Shown piece after piece: positions 1 through 7,902 of a stretch of DNA of 38,811 nucleotides. The stretch is from a virus, in IMG/VR virus record IMGVR_UViG_3300017934_000019, positions 1 to 38,811 of that record, one strand, 5' to 3'. The position numbers and the translations under genes were made by a program. The stretch's first letter is position 1. Each line of letters opens with the position of its first letter. The notes beneath the pieces were generated by a model. The model did no database searches. It was not told where the DNA came from and saw nothing but the letters and a program-made list of their open reading frames with translations.

Positions 1-90
1 CAACTCAATGAACTAATTAATCCACTGGAAAAACATCCAGATGTTGCACGAATTTTAGATCTTGTTGAAAGTTTAGGAAGGGATTATTAA
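1..90 (+). CDS. 3' end of an unidentified gene (partial)
   Basis: The first 29 codons of the window are open in frame 1 and end with TAA at 88-90. The visible C-terminus is a mostly helical, charged stretch ending in ESLGRDY. The next gene starts 1 base after the stop, the spacing seen throughout this operon, so this is probably the tail of a real plus-strand gene whose start lies before the window. No family can be assigned from so short a piece. Confidence 0.5.
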   Translation, partial: QLNELINPLEKHPDVARILDLVESLGRDY

Positions 91-91
91 A

Positions 92-250
92 ATGCCAAAG
101 AATTTTTGGTTACAATTTGCGATTCAAGAAGCTATTGTTGTGGCTGAAGGTGTACTTTCAGCACAAACAAATCTGACTCAAGTTCAAAAAGATGCCCTAA
201 CAAAGCTCATTACTGATGGCCAATTAGTAGCACAGGCTTTTGGACTTTAA
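92..250 (+). CDS. Small hypothetical phage protein, 52 aa
   Basis: ATG at 92, TAA at 248-250. The product starts MPKNFWLQFAIQEAIVVAEG and is predicted to be one or two amphipathic helices, with a Trp/Phe-rich start and an Ala/Val-rich centre. It is not hydrophobic enough to be a clear transmembrane protein. It lies in a run of very short genes and the next ATG is 1 base beyond its stop. Helix-rich proteins beginning FWLQFAIQEA are familiar to me from phage contigs, but I know of no function. The tight spacing is the main support for calling it a gene. Confidence 0.6.
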   Translation: MPKNFWLQFAIQEAIVVAEGVLSAQTNLTQVQKDALTKLITDGQLVAQAFGL

Positions 251-251
251 A

Positions 252-512
252 ATGAGTTTTCTAAAAAGTAAACAATTTTGGTTTACCATTGCTCATTTAG
301 GAGTTGCAGGTGCAAGTATAGCAGGTGCTATTCTATTTCCGCCAGCAGCTCCTATAATCATTGGAAGTCAAGCAATGATTAATGGTTTAATCCCCTCCCC
401 TCTTCAACCTCCCAAACAATTTGATATTGAAACTGGTGGATTTCAATCTGTTGGTGTTCCTATGACCAAGGCGGATGCACAAGCTACTGCTGCCGCATTA
501 AATAAGAAATAA
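252..512 (+). CDS. Small membrane protein, holin candidate, 86 aa
   Basis: The ATG at 252 is preferred over an in-frame TTG at 240, because it follows the previous stop by one base. Residues about 9-45 (FWFTIAHLGVAGASIAGAIL and the following PPAAPIIIG) form one long or two short hydrophobic segments rich in Ala, Gly and Ile. The C-terminal half is soluble and ends in an Ala-rich helix (residues about 70-86). Such small membrane proteins in phage late operons are often holins, but no lysin is recognisable nearby, so the role is an inference. It could also be a virion membrane-interaction protein. Confidence 0.6.
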   Translation: MSFLKSKQFWFTIAHLGVAGASIAGAILFPPAAPIIIGSQAMINGLIPSPLQPPKQFDIETGGFQSVGVPMTKADAQATAAALNKK

Positions 513-514
513 TT

Positions 515-721
515 ATGCCCGCCCCAAGTGTAGCAATGAGGATTGCAACTGCAATTGCAGAACATCATCCTGAAAAACTATACAAAAGGAATCGTGGGTT
601 ATTGAAAATGACTCACAAACAACAACATGAATTTGCCAGCACTAAAGAATCCGGGCTCCCTTATAAAATTGCCAGGAAGCATGGGCATAAGTTTGCAAGG
701 AGCAAGCATCCGCCCGATTAA
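515..721 (+). CDS. Small basic phage protein, 68 aa
   Basis: ATG at 515, two bases after the previous stop. The product is rich in His, Lys and Arg. After an Ala-rich helix it carries MTHKQQHEFASTKESGLPYK (residues about 32-51), a pattern I associate with small uncharacterised proteins of metagenomic phages. No enzymatic or zinc motif is evident. The positive charge suggests contact with nucleic acid or the capsid interior, but that is only inference. It overlaps the next small gene by about 40 bases. Confidence 0.6.
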   Translation: MPAPSVAMRIATAIAEHHPEKLYKRNRGLLKMTHKQQHEFASTKESGLPYKIARKHGHKFARSKHPPD

Positions 722-809
722 AATTAAAGGTGGAACTTTACGTAAACCTCGTATTCGTATTAGACTTATGCAAACCGCTTTGCGGAATCAATTGGGGAAG
801 GTGAAGTAA
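681..809 (+). CDS. Very basic small protein, 42 aa, start uncertain
   Basis: The frame ends with TAA at 807-809, and the stop overlaps the next ATG by one base (TAATG), which supports translation. I place the start at ATG 681 because the longer option (ATG 627) would overlap the preceding gene by 95 bases. AGGAAG lies just upstream of 681, though very close to it. The product contains a run of Arg, Lys and Ile (RKPRIRIRLMQTALRNQLGK) and is strongly cationic. Function is unknown. It may be a nucleic-acid-binding or packaging-associated peptide. Confidence 0.45.
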   Translation: MGISLQGASIRPIKIKGGTLRKPRIRIRLMQTALRNQLGKVK

Positions 810-1189
810 TGGCTGGCTTAGGTGAAAAGATTCATGAAGGTGTTCGTAAGCATTTGGCGAAGGAAAAAGAAAAGAAAGGTGAACGAAAAGACACCGCAAC
901 GGAACATGGTTTTAAAAGCCGTGAAAAAGGTGATGTAGATCATTTCCGTGTTCACCCACAACATGATGGTTCAATCCATATTGAGACACATTTTAAGGAA
1001 CCAGCTCAATCAATGCGTGGACCTTCAATTTTAAATATGGAACCACATCACCATGTTGTCAAATCCATGAAACATGCTGGAAAGCATATGGCAGAAATGA
1101 TGGGTGAAAAAGAGCCTGATGAAGCTGATACTGCTCGTGTAGCAGGGTCTGAAAAGACTAATGAAAGATCAGTGAATAAATTAGAATAG
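809..1189 (+). CDS. Charged hypothetical protein, 126 aa
   Basis: ATG at 809 overlaps the previous TAA by one base; the stop is TAG at 1187-1189. The protein is very hydrophilic. A Lys/Glu-rich N-terminal helix (residues about 1-40) precedes a His-rich middle (residues about 45-100, including PHHHVVKSMKHAGKHM) and a Glu/Asp-rich tail. There is no membrane segment or cysteine. His content is unusual but not arranged like a known metal site. No family recognised. It sits among short basic genes before the sigma factor. Confidence 0.65.
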   Translation: MAGLGEKIHEGVRKHLAKEKEKKGERKDTATEHGFKSREKGDVDHFRVHPQHDGSIHIETHFKEPAQSMRGPSILNMEPHHHVVKSMKHAGKHMAEMMGEKEPDEADTARVAGSEKTNERSVNKLE

Positions 1190-1190
1190 T

Positions 1191-1346
1191 ATGAAAGCCC
1201 ATCCTGGTTTTGAAGCTGTTCAATCTCATATTCAGCATGAAGGTTTTTCACGAAAAGTTGCAGGGGCCATATTGGCCGCTAGAACAAGAAATGCAAGTGA
1301 GAAGGCTAAAAAAGCTAATCCAAGATTAAAAAGAGTGAAAGGTTAA
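1191..1346 (+). CDS. Small basic phage protein (HPGF...NPRLKRVKG type), 51 aa
   Basis: ATG at 1191, one base after the previous TAG; stop TAA at 1344-1346. The product begins MKAHPGFEAVQSHIQHEGFS, continues through an Ala-rich helix (KVAGAILAARTRNASEKAKK) and ends NPRLKRVKG. This arrangement, a HPxF start, a GAILA helix and a basic NPRLKRVK tail, recurs in short uncharacterised phage proteins that I recognise by pattern only. It may bind DNA through the tail. The role is unknown. Confidence 0.6.
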   Translation: MKAHPGFEAVQSHIQHEGFSRKVAGAILAARTRNASEKAKKANPRLKRVKG

Positions 1347-1348
1347 TC

Positions 1349-1924
1349 ATGTCATCACTTTCAGCACCTCTTCAGCAAATTCTTGTAGAAACTCTTGATT
1401 ATCTACATAAGAAAGCTTTTTGGGCAAATCGAAATACTGTGAATGGATTTAATTTGAATGTAAAGAATTATCACATTCAAGCCCAAACTGGAACTCCCTC
1501 TTCACAAATTCCCCAATCAATTCTTGTTGCATCTGTAGATGATATAAAAGCTACAAATATTTTTGTTGCTAGTGAGAATGATTGGCAGAATGGAAGAAAT
1601 CCTATATCAGACAATTTGAATATTGAAAGTGCCATTAACCAATCAACTAAATTGGTACCAATTGGTAATATATTGACAATTGATGCCTCTGGTACTAAAA
1701 TTTCATTATTGCCTGATCCTGATGCACCCGCCACTCCTATTCAACCTTCTGGTAGTCCTATTGGAGCACCAATAATGGGCTATACTGGAGTTTTCCACGC
1801 GGCTTTTGGTGATAAAGATATTAATTCTGTAGGCTATGCCTATACTGATCCTTCTACTGGATTGATTTATTATAGAGAACAATCCATTGTTTGGGGTCCT
1901 TGTTATGTCCAAGGGGTTTCATAA
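1349..1924 (+). CDS. Hypothetical phage protein, 191 aa
   Basis: ATG at 1349 follows the previous stop by two bases, with AAAGG just upstream. The first 30 residues look helical; the rest is rich in Ser, Thr, Asn, Pro and Gly with short alternating hydrophobic segments, as expected for beta structure in a virion protein. A Pro-rich linker (DPDAPATPIQPSGSPIGAPI) lies at residues about 125-145. The C-terminus (WGPCYVQGVS) abuts the next gene with a TAATG overlap. No domain recognised; a minor structural role is plausible from context. Confidence 0.65.
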   Translation: MSSLSAPLQQILVETLDYLHKKAFWANRNTVNGFNLNVKNYHIQAQTGTPSSQIPQSILVASVDDIKATNIFVASENDWQNGRNPISDNLNIESAINQSTKLVPIGNILTIDASGTKISLLPDPDAPATPIQPSGSPIGAPIMGYTGVFHAAFGDKDINSVGYAYTDPSTGLIYYREQSIVWGPCYVQGVS

Positions 1925-2352
1925 TGATATTTTTATTGCTTTTCATTAGCTGGAATCCCTTTAATTGGTTTAAGCCAAAACCTCTCCCTCTTCCAAAGAA
2001 GATTGAAGTAACAACACCAAATCCTTGTGATCCTGAAAATCATTTTATTTTATGTTTTCAAGTGAATCGTAAAGGATCTGATGATGCCTATTTATCTCTT
2101 GGTAGAAACATTTCTAATGTTATGCAAGTTTCCGCCAATGGAGTAGTTCTTATCAAAGATAAGGATTACACCCTTACTCATAGTGAAAGTGAAATGACAG
2201 TTAAAGAAACAGATAAAATCAATCGTCCTATGGGTACAAAAATTTATTCTGATGGCTTAATTCTTAAGACAATCCCTCCTGGGAAGAACGAAATGATTGT
2301 TGTCCTCTTTAATGGATTCAATGAATATCACCCAACAAGTCTTAAGAAGTAA
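1924..2352 (+). CDS. Hypothetical protein with N-terminal hydrophobic anchor, 142 aa
   Basis: I choose ATG 1924 (TAATG overlap with the previous gene) over an in-frame ATG at 1891 inside that gene. The product begins MIFLLLFISWNPFNWFKPKP, a short signal-anchor-like segment followed by a Pro/Lys-rich linker. The remainder (residues about 30-142) looks like a beta-sandwich: FILCFQVNRKGSDDAYLSLG, then alternating strands and a C-terminal strand (MIVVLFNGFNEY). Two cysteines (residues about 35 and 44) could pair if exported. A membrane-associated or virion beta protein is inferred; no family recognised. Confidence 0.65.
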   Translation: MIFLLLFISWNPFNWFKPKPLPLPKKIEVTTPNPCDPENHFILCFQVNRKGSDDAYLSLGRNISNVMQVSANGVVLIKDKDYTLTHSESEMTVKETDKINRPMGTKIYSDGLILKTIPPGKNEMIVVLFNGFNEYHPTSLKK

Positions 2353-2355
2353 TTT

Positions 2356-2892
2356 TTGCAACAAAACGAAATCTTGTTACTTGAGGCAATGCCTTTAGTT
2401 CAGTCAATTGCGAAATCAATTTCATGTAAAATACCTATATGGATAGATAAGTTAGATTTAGTACAAGAAGGTTATTTGGCTGTTCTAAAATCTATTCCTC
2501 GTTACAATAGTAAGATTGGTTCATTTATTAATTTTATACGTCCTAGAATTAAAGGTGCAATGTGGGATTGGATTCATAAACAATATTCTCATACTGAATC
2601 TCTTGACTCAATGTATGATGATAATGAGTATGAAATTCCTGTTAAATCAATAGTTCTTGAAAAAATTTGTAAAGAAGAACTAGAAAATTTTATACCTATT
2701 GCATTGGACAAACTAAATTTTCGTGAGCAATCTATTATTAAGCAATATTATTACAGTGATTTCACACAGGAAACAGTGGCTAAATTAAATGGAATTAGTC
2801 AAACTCGTATTACACAGATATTGCATGGAGTTCATTATAGGTTAAAGATTAATTTTAATAAGCATGGATTTAATGCAGTTGTTAACTCCTAA
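2356..2892 (+). CDS. Sigma-70 family RNA polymerase sigma factor, FliA-like
   Basis: The 178-residue product has the two core parts of a group 3/4 sigma factor. Region 2 (residues about 10-80) includes DLVQEGYLAVLKSIPRYNSK and the region 2.3/2.4 segment FINFIRPRIKGAMWDWIHK, close to the RIRGAMLDELR pattern of FliA/sigma-28. Region 4 (residues about 118-170) has a helix-turn-helix, ETVAKLNGISQTRITQILHG. Region 3 is short or missing. It would bind host core RNA polymerase and direct it to phage promoters. The start used is TTG 2356, because starting at the first ATG (2389) would cut into the first helix. It is followed immediately, with overlap, by a LuxR-type HTH gene. Confidence 0.85.
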   Translation: MQQNEILLLEAMPLVQSIAKSISCKIPIWIDKLDLVQEGYLAVLKSIPRYNSKIGSFINFIRPRIKGAMWDWIHKQYSHTESLDSMYDDNEYEIPVKSIVLEKICKEELENFIPIALDKLNFREQSIIKQYYYSDFTQETVAKLNGISQTRITQILHGVHYRLKINFNKHGFNAVVNS

Positions 2893-3064
2893 ACAACGTG
2901 AAATTTGCAATGATCTTGTTTTTACATCATTAAATGCTAAAGAAATTGCTATGAAACATAATCGACATAATGATACTATTAAAAAACATACTGAACAAAT
3001 TTATTTAAAATTGGGAGTACACTCCCGCCTCGAACTAATTGTTAAGGTAAGAGGAAATGGCTGA
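2864..3064 (+). CDS. Stand-alone LuxR/GerE-type helix-turn-helix protein, 66 aa
   Basis: The protein is essentially only a LuxR C-terminal DNA-binding domain: LTPKQREICNDLVFTSLNAK at the start (compare the LTxREREVLxLLAxGxSNKEIA pattern), then the recognition-helix part ending TIKKHTEQIYLKLGVHSRLE. There is no receiver or sensor domain. It overlaps the end of the sigma-factor gene by 29 bases and the next gene by 8, so translation is coupled. ATG 2864 is used; ATG 2873 is an alternative. It may act with the sigma factor on late promoters. Because it lies just ahead of the terminase region, where a small terminase subunit is expected and none is visible, a DNA-recognition role in packaging is another possibility. 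Confidence 0.75.
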   Translation: MDLMQLLTPKQREICNDLVFTSLNAKEIAMKHNRHNDTIKKHTEQIYLKLGVHSRLELIVKVRGNG

Positions 3065-4184
3065 TCCAGTTCCCTTTGGTTTTAATTCGGATTATTTAAA
3101 CTATCTTAGGGAAAAATTCTTTAAGATGGAACCAAATCTCCGCCCCGGAACTGATTGGGAATCCTCCGTTGGAGTATCAGGGAATCCTAGTGCTTTACCA
3201 GAACGTTATATGAGTGCTGGTAGACCACAAGCACCACAATTTTTACAAAATCTTGGTTCTGTAGCTTCAAAAATTGCGACAGCATTTGATCCTGCTCAAT
3301 CAATCCCCTATATGTTAGGGTCACTTCCTGGTCCACAAAAATTTGCTGCTGCACATCCTCAATTAGCTGATATAATTAGTACTATTACTAGTGGTGCTAT
3401 TGGTGGGGCGGGTGGAAATGAAGCTGGAATGAATTCTCTTCCAATTTCTACTTTAAAAGCTTTAGCTCAACGAGATACAGAACGTGCTTTAGCCCCCCCT
3501 GATATTCATGATGTAATTAATGCTAGAAATGAATTATATCATGCTACTGGATCACCTATTGAAATTTTACATCAGGGGAAAATTAATCCAGGAAGCGGTG
3601 ATCAATTTCAAGGGGTAGCAACTTCAAGAACACCAGTTATACCAGAAAAAACAAGACAAACTCGTTTTGCTATTGATCCAACTGAAATACCCCCATCAAA
3701 GCCTACAGCGGATATAGGTTATGGTAAAACTATAAGAAATATAGGAAATTACAATGCCGTGTTTGATGCGATGACACCAAAAGAATTTGAACAGGTAAAG
3801 CAAGAAACTGCTAAAATTTATAATAATTTTAATACTGATAAAGAGAGTCCTAAACATTATGGTATGGCTGATAAATCTTTAATGACTGACTCTCCAACAT
3901 TTCAGAAAGTAAATGCAAGAATTTCTAGCGGGGGTCCTCAAAATCCCTCTTTCGAATTTGAAACAAGAACAAAAGGACAACCTATTAGTACATCAGCTAT
4001 AAAAGAGGCAATTATATCAACCCAGGAACCTCATAATATATATGATAAAAACCCTATGCAGGTATATAGTGATATTATTCAAAGTAAAAATCCTGTTCCA
4101 GCTAAAATTATTGCCAGGGAACTCCTTCCTCTTTATAAAGCAATTAAAACTAGAGAATTAAGTAAGCAAGTAGTTGGACAATGA
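3057..4184 (+). CDS. Phage protein with ADP-ribosyltransferase-like motifs, 375 aa
   Basis: Residues about 1-155 are a Gly/Ala/Pro-rich, poorly structured region. From about residue 158 the sequence changes: LYHATGSPIEILHQGKINPG, then FQGVATSRTPVIP, and later FEFETRTKGQPISTSAIKEA (residues about 298-317). This matches the general order of ADP-ribosyltransferase-like folds: a His in a LYHxT strand, a G(V)xTSR strand, and a Glu-containing strand before a xPIxxSxIK segment. The gene overlaps the LuxR-HTH gene by 8 bases and the terminase by 4. If active it would use NAD to modify a target, perhaps as a virion-delivered enzyme; it could also be a degenerate structural relative. The family call is by motif only. 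Confidence 0.5.
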   Translation: MADPVPFGFNSDYLNYLREKFFKMEPNLRPGTDWESSVGVSGNPSALPERYMSAGRPQAPQFLQNLGSVASKIATAFDPAQSIPYMLGSLPGPQKFAAAHPQLADIISTITSGAIGGAGGNEAGMNSLPISTLKALAQRDTERALAPPDIHDVINARNELYHATGSPIEILHQGKINPGSGDQFQGVATSRTPVIPEKTRQTRFAIDPTEIPPSKPTADIGYGKTIRNIGNYNAVFDAMTPKEFEQVKQETAKIYNNFNTDKESPKHYGMADKSLMTDSPTFQKVNARISSGGPQNPSFEFETRTKGQPISTSAIKEAIISTQEPHNIYDKNPMQVYSDIIQSKNPVPAKIIARELLPLYKAIKTRELSKQVVGQ

Positions 4185-5665
4185 ATTTAGAAGTAACATT
4201 TGCGAACCCCGAACAAAGGGCTTTTTATTACTCTACTAAGAGAAATGAATGTTTCTCTGGTGGATTTAATAATGGAAAGACCTACGCCGGATGCCTAAAG
4301 GCATTTACATTACTTAGTACTTTTCCTAATTACCGGATGGCTATTGCTCGTCAGGTACGAGCAGATTTAATGCGTACTACTTATCAGACTTTCTTCAAAT
4401 TGTGTCCGCCAGAACTAATTGAATCCAATAATCAACAGGAAGGACTTACTGTCCTCAAAAATAGATCACAGATCTATTGGATGCATTTGGATAAAGTAGA
4501 TGAAAACTCCTTACGTGGTCTTGAAGTTAACAGTGTCCTTGTTGACCAAGCCGAAGAAACTGAAGAAAAAGTCTACGACGTATTGGACGCGCGTATTGGA
4601 AGATGGGACAACGCGGAAGTACCGGATAATTTACTCAGAGCATATCCGAACTGGCCAAAGAATAATAGGAGTAAAAAATATGAAGCACCATCCTATTTAA
4701 TGCTTCTTTGTAATCCTGATACTCAGTACCATTATATTTATCGTAAATATCACCCTAACTCTCTTGAGAGACGCGAAGCGTATTTCTTTGTAGAAGGTAG
4801 GTGGGACCCGACATTAGGGTCTTACGAAAGTTATCAGAGTGCCTTACAGAAGGGTGGTGAATATGTTGAGAAATTTGTATTGGGACAATGGGGAATAAGT
4901 AATGCCCAAATCCATCGCCTGCATTCTGATAGTTTGCTCAATTATAGTGATGAGCTACTTGATCATATTAAACGGAAGGGCAATTTATTTAGAATACTTG
5001 ATCATGGGGACGCAAGCCCGACTTGTTGTCTCTGGTTTGCAGCATTGGGCGGTGTGTATATTTGCTATCGTGAGTATTATTGCCCTAATAAGACTATTAG
5101 TCAACATCGTAAGGCAATCCAAGAATTAAGTGGAGATGAAGTTTATTCTGGAAATTATGCTGATCCTCAGATATTTAAGAAAACAATGCAGAAAACTGAT
5201 ATGGGTGTGTCAGGTTTTTGGACTGTTTCTCAAGAATATCTTACTTCCGACATTGGAGATAGCAAAGGCATAGCCTGGCTACCTGCTGATAATAATGAGT
5301 TCGCCACGAGAAACAGGATCAATGAGCTTCTTAATTCCCATATAAAATCATTTTTATGTGAATCTGGACCTCAAATCTTCTTCATCAAAAAATCCCAAGA
5401 ATATCCCAATGGGTGTTATTATTCAATAAATGAACTACAATCCCAAAGAAGGAAACTCCTTGGTTATGTTGATGGCTCGGCCCAATATTGTGATGACCGT
5501 GAAGAATCAATAGCAGATCATGCTTATGACTGCGTCAGATATTTTGTTTCAATGCATTGTTTGGCAAGGCGGGAACCCAAAAGACCTGTAAAGGTTAATA
5601 CCCTCGATTATTTCCGTATGATGAAGAAGAGAAAAGAGAATACGTTGGTAGCTAACAGTGCCTAA
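4181..5665 (+). CDS. terL: Terminase large subunit
   Basis: ATP-driven DNA packaging motor and headful/cos nuclease, 494 residues, normal length for the family. Residues 27-34 (GGFNNGKT) are a Walker A motif, and VLVDQAEE (residues about 119-126) is the Walker B with catalytic Glu. The C-terminal RNase H-like nuclease has LDHGDASPT (Asp274, Asp277), YADPQ (Asp328) and IADHAYDCVRY (Asp446, Asp450). The start ATG overlaps the previous stop (ATGA). No small subunit is recognised upstream. The portal gene follows after a tiny open frame, the usual packaging-module order. Confidence 0.93.
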   Translation: MNLEVTFANPEQRAFYYSTKRNECFSGGFNNGKTYAGCLKAFTLLSTFPNYRMAIARQVRADLMRTTYQTFFKLCPPELIESNNQQEGLTVLKNRSQIYWMHLDKVDENSLRGLEVNSVLVDQAEETEEKVYDVLDARIGRWDNAEVPDNLLRAYPNWPKNNRSKKYEAPSYLMLLCNPDTQYHYIYRKYHPNSLERREAYFFVEGRWDPTLGSYESYQSALQKGGEYVEKFVLGQWGISNAQIHRLHSDSLLNYSDELLDHIKRKGNLFRILDHGDASPTCCLWFAALGGVYICYREYYCPNKTISQHRKAIQELSGDEVYSGNYADPQIFKKTMQKTDMGVSGFWTVSQEYLTSDIGDSKGIAWLPADNNEFATRNRINELLNSHIKSFLCESGPQIFFIKKSQEYPNGCYYSINELQSQRRKLLGYVDGSAQYCDDREESIADHAYDCVRYFVSMHCLARREPKRPVKVNTLDYFRMMKKRKENTLVANSA

Positions 5666-5783
5666 AGGACTTACTGGTGTCTATTCCCCAGGTAGTGACT
5701 TAAATGGAAGCGGTCAAGTAAAATTGATGCCAATGCCCAGAGGTTGGGGATCTCTACAGCCAGTAAGAAAATTAAATGCCTAA
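5658..5783 (+). CDS. Possible tiny gene between terminase and portal, 41 aa
   Basis: A GTG-started frame (5658) ends with TAA at 5781-5783 and fills exactly the gap between terL and the portal gene, overlapping each by 8 bases, the overlap size seen at other junctions here. The product starts MPKGLTGVYSPGSDLNGSGQ and ends with a basic QPVRKLNA. It has no hydrophobic segment. The GTG start and weak upstream ribosome-binding sequence lower confidence, but otherwise this 110-base gap would be unexplained in a genome with almost no spacers. Function unknown. Confidence 0.45.
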   Translation: MPKGLTGVYSPGSDLNGSGQVKLMPMPRGWGSLQPVRKLNA

Positions 5784-7623
5784 ACAAGTAATCGAAGATA
5801 ATATTTGGAAAGATCGAATTTCCTCTGCCGATCGCTACTATAAGCAGTGGGAGGGTCTTTTTAAATGTAAAATCCTCGAACAATACTATGAAGGAATCAT
5901 GTGGAAGAGTCAAAGGGAACTTGGCTACAATCCATATGTGATTAACAAATTCTTCGAAACAATTGCAATTAAAATAGCCCAATTTGTTCCAACTGTTCCA
6001 GTATTTCAAGTGAGTCCGAAACCGCAATCAGCGCAATTTGATCCTGAAACAGCAATGAATAGTGCTCAATTAAAGGAGGATACACTAAATACTGTAACAC
6101 AAGACATTCATGGTCATTTTGCTGAAGAAATGGAAATGGCCTATAAAGATTCCTTTAGTAGATTTGGAATAATTGAAGTTGGTTATTCCGCTGATTGGAT
6201 TCTTAATCCCAATGCTCCTAAGCCATTGTTGAACAAGAATACTGATGCTCATGTTTCGGGTAAACCAAAAATTAAACAAGAACCTGAAGAACTTCCTACA
6301 AATGAGCAAATCTACATTAAGCATATAGGAGCTACACGTTTCCGCGTTGGTGGAGTAGATCACAAGTATCTTAATAGATGCTCATGGGTTGGCTATTATG
6401 ATTATGTTCACAAAGATGACCTTTTAGCAATGAAAGGTTTGATGAACAAAGAGAAAATAATTTTATCTTCTGAAACAGTTCCTAGAATGGATACTGAATC
6501 TGGAGATCGTAATGTAGAAAGTTTCATCAAAGATCAAATTAGACTCTGGCATATTTGGGATCTAAGAGCAATGCTCCAACTTCTCGTGCTCGACGCTCCA
6601 ACTGTTACAGTATTTCAACGAAAATTTAAACGACTCCCCCTCCTTGATTACCGTCCTGATAGAAGAATCCGAACTGAAGGATTTTATCCCATCCCACCAG
6701 CATTTCACTGGTTAAGTCCACAAGACGAAATTAATGAAACGCGTGAAATGTTGCGTGCTCATCGAAGAAGATTTGTTAGAAAATTCCAAGTTCAAGAGGG
6801 AATGATTGATGATGAAGAACTTGAGAAATTTGAAACTGGTCCTGATGGCGCTTTGGTTAAGACAAAAATGCCGCAGGCTATTGTTCCTGTGGAAAATGCT
6901 GATTTAGGTAATGCGGTAACGGAAGCTATACAAACATCTGCTGATGATCTTGATAGAATTTCCGGTACCGCTCAGGAAGATAGAGGAATACCAGATCGTA
7001 CTACCGCAACACAAGCTAAAATTGTTCAAGCTCGTGGGACAATCAGAGAAAATAAGGAGTTAGCTCGAATTGTGAAATGGATTTCTGAAATTGGTCGGGA
7101 AATCCTTTTGACAGTTCGGGACAAATTTGTTCTTGGAGTTTACGCAAAAATTTTAAGTCAAGAGGGTGATGAAAACTTTTTGGGGGAAGTACAAGAGCAA
7201 AAGGAGGCTTTCCGTTATGTAACAAGTGAAGACTTGAATGACGGTTACGATTTCCGCATCAACGTTGACGTTACCTCATTGAGTGATACAGCACAAAATG
7301 CCGAAAAACAAAAGTTTATCGAGTTCATTAGTGTGCTCACACAATTTCCAATGATTGCGTTTTCGCCAACGTTGGTGCGGGAGGCAGCTTATCGTATTGG
7401 GTACAGAAATATGAAAGCTATAAGAGAGTTTCAGAAAATGGCTCTTCTTATGCAAATGGGTAAAATGCAACAATTACAGGCGGCAGTTAATCCACAAGCT
7501 GCAATGGAAGGTGCTCCACAGGGAATTGCTGGTGGCTCTGCTGCTCAACAAATTGTTCAACAGCAAAAACCCAATACTACTGCTCAAATTAATGATCAAT
7601 TGCAGAATCAATTGGTACAATAA
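5776..7623 (+). CDS. Portal protein
   Basis: At 615 residues this is a typical podovirus-size portal, the dodecameric ring at the capsid vertex through which DNA is packaged and ejected. Support comes from its position right after terL and before scaffold and capsid, and from its make-up: helical wing segments (YYKQWEGLFKCKILEQYYEG near the N-terminus), a WHIWDLRAMLQLLVLD strand segment, and a long helical stem/crown region (residues about 320-480, with NETREMLRAHRRRFVRKFQV). The C-terminus is Gln/Ala-rich and disordered. I cannot point to a diagnostic motif, since portal families diverge strongly. Confidence 0.85.
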   Translation: MPKQVIEDNIWKDRISSADRYYKQWEGLFKCKILEQYYEGIMWKSQRELGYNPYVINKFFETIAIKIAQFVPTVPVFQVSPKPQSAQFDPETAMNSAQLKEDTLNTVTQDIHGHFAEEMEMAYKDSFSRFGIIEVGYSADWILNPNAPKPLLNKNTDAHVSGKPKIKQEPEELPTNEQIYIKHIGATRFRVGGVDHKYLNRCSWVGYYDYVHKDDLLAMKGLMNKEKIILSSETVPRMDTESGDRNVESFIKDQIRLWHIWDLRAMLQLLVLDAPTVTVFQRKFKRLPLLDYRPDRRIRTEGFYPIPPAFHWLSPQDEINETREMLRAHRRRFVRKFQVQEGMIDDEELEKFETGPDGALVKTKMPQAIVPVENADLGNAVTEAIQTSADDLDRISGTAQEDRGIPDRTTATQAKIVQARGTIRENKELARIVKWISEIGREILLTVRDKFVLGVYAKILSQEGDENFLGEVQEQKEAFRYVTSEDLNDGYDFRINVDVTSLSDTAQNAEKQKFIEFISVLTQFPMIAFSPTLVREAAYRIGYRNMKAIREFQKMALLMQMGKMQQLQAAVNPQAAMEGAPQGIAGGSAAQQIVQQQKPNTTAQINDQLQNQLVQ

Positions 7624-7635
7624 AAGGAGAAAAAT

Positions 7636-7902
7636 ATGAGTTGGAGTATCAATGCATTTGGTAAGATACCAGCAGTAACCGCAAAAGTTGCAAATGAATT
7701 TGAAAAAATTACTTACCTTAGTGGCCCAGAAGCTGAGTTAAAAGAAGCAGCATCTGAGTTTGTTGGAAAAATTCTAAAAGCTAATACTGTAAAAGGTGCT
7801 ATTAGAGTTGATTGTAGTGGATCAGGATCTAACCATCCATCTGATGGATCTTCTCAAACTATTAAAATTGATATTTCACCAATTTTTGGATTTGTGGAAT
7901 AA
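7636..7902 (+). CDS. Small virion-module protein, 88 aa
   Basis: A strong ribosome-binding site (AAAGGAG, 5 bases before ATG 7636) suggests high expression. The product starts MSWSINAFGKIPAVTAKVAN, continues as a helical segment (EFEKITYLSGPEAELKEAAS) and ends in strands (VKGAIRVDCSGSGSN, then a QTIKIDISPIFGFVE tail). Its size and place between portal and scaffold fit a small head-associated protein. I do not recognise a family. The stop overlaps the next ATG by one base. Confidence 0.7.
   Translation: MSWSINAFGKIPAVTAKVANEFEKITYLSGPEAELKEAASEFVGKILKANTVKGAIRVDCSGSGSNHPSDGSSQTIKIDISPIFGFVE

Noticed and set aside
5671-6027. Minus-strand open frame of 118 codons across the terminase-portal junction
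   Set aside because: It is antisense to the strongly supported portal gene, has a His/Phe/Trp-rich composition typical of reversed coding sequence and no ribosome site.
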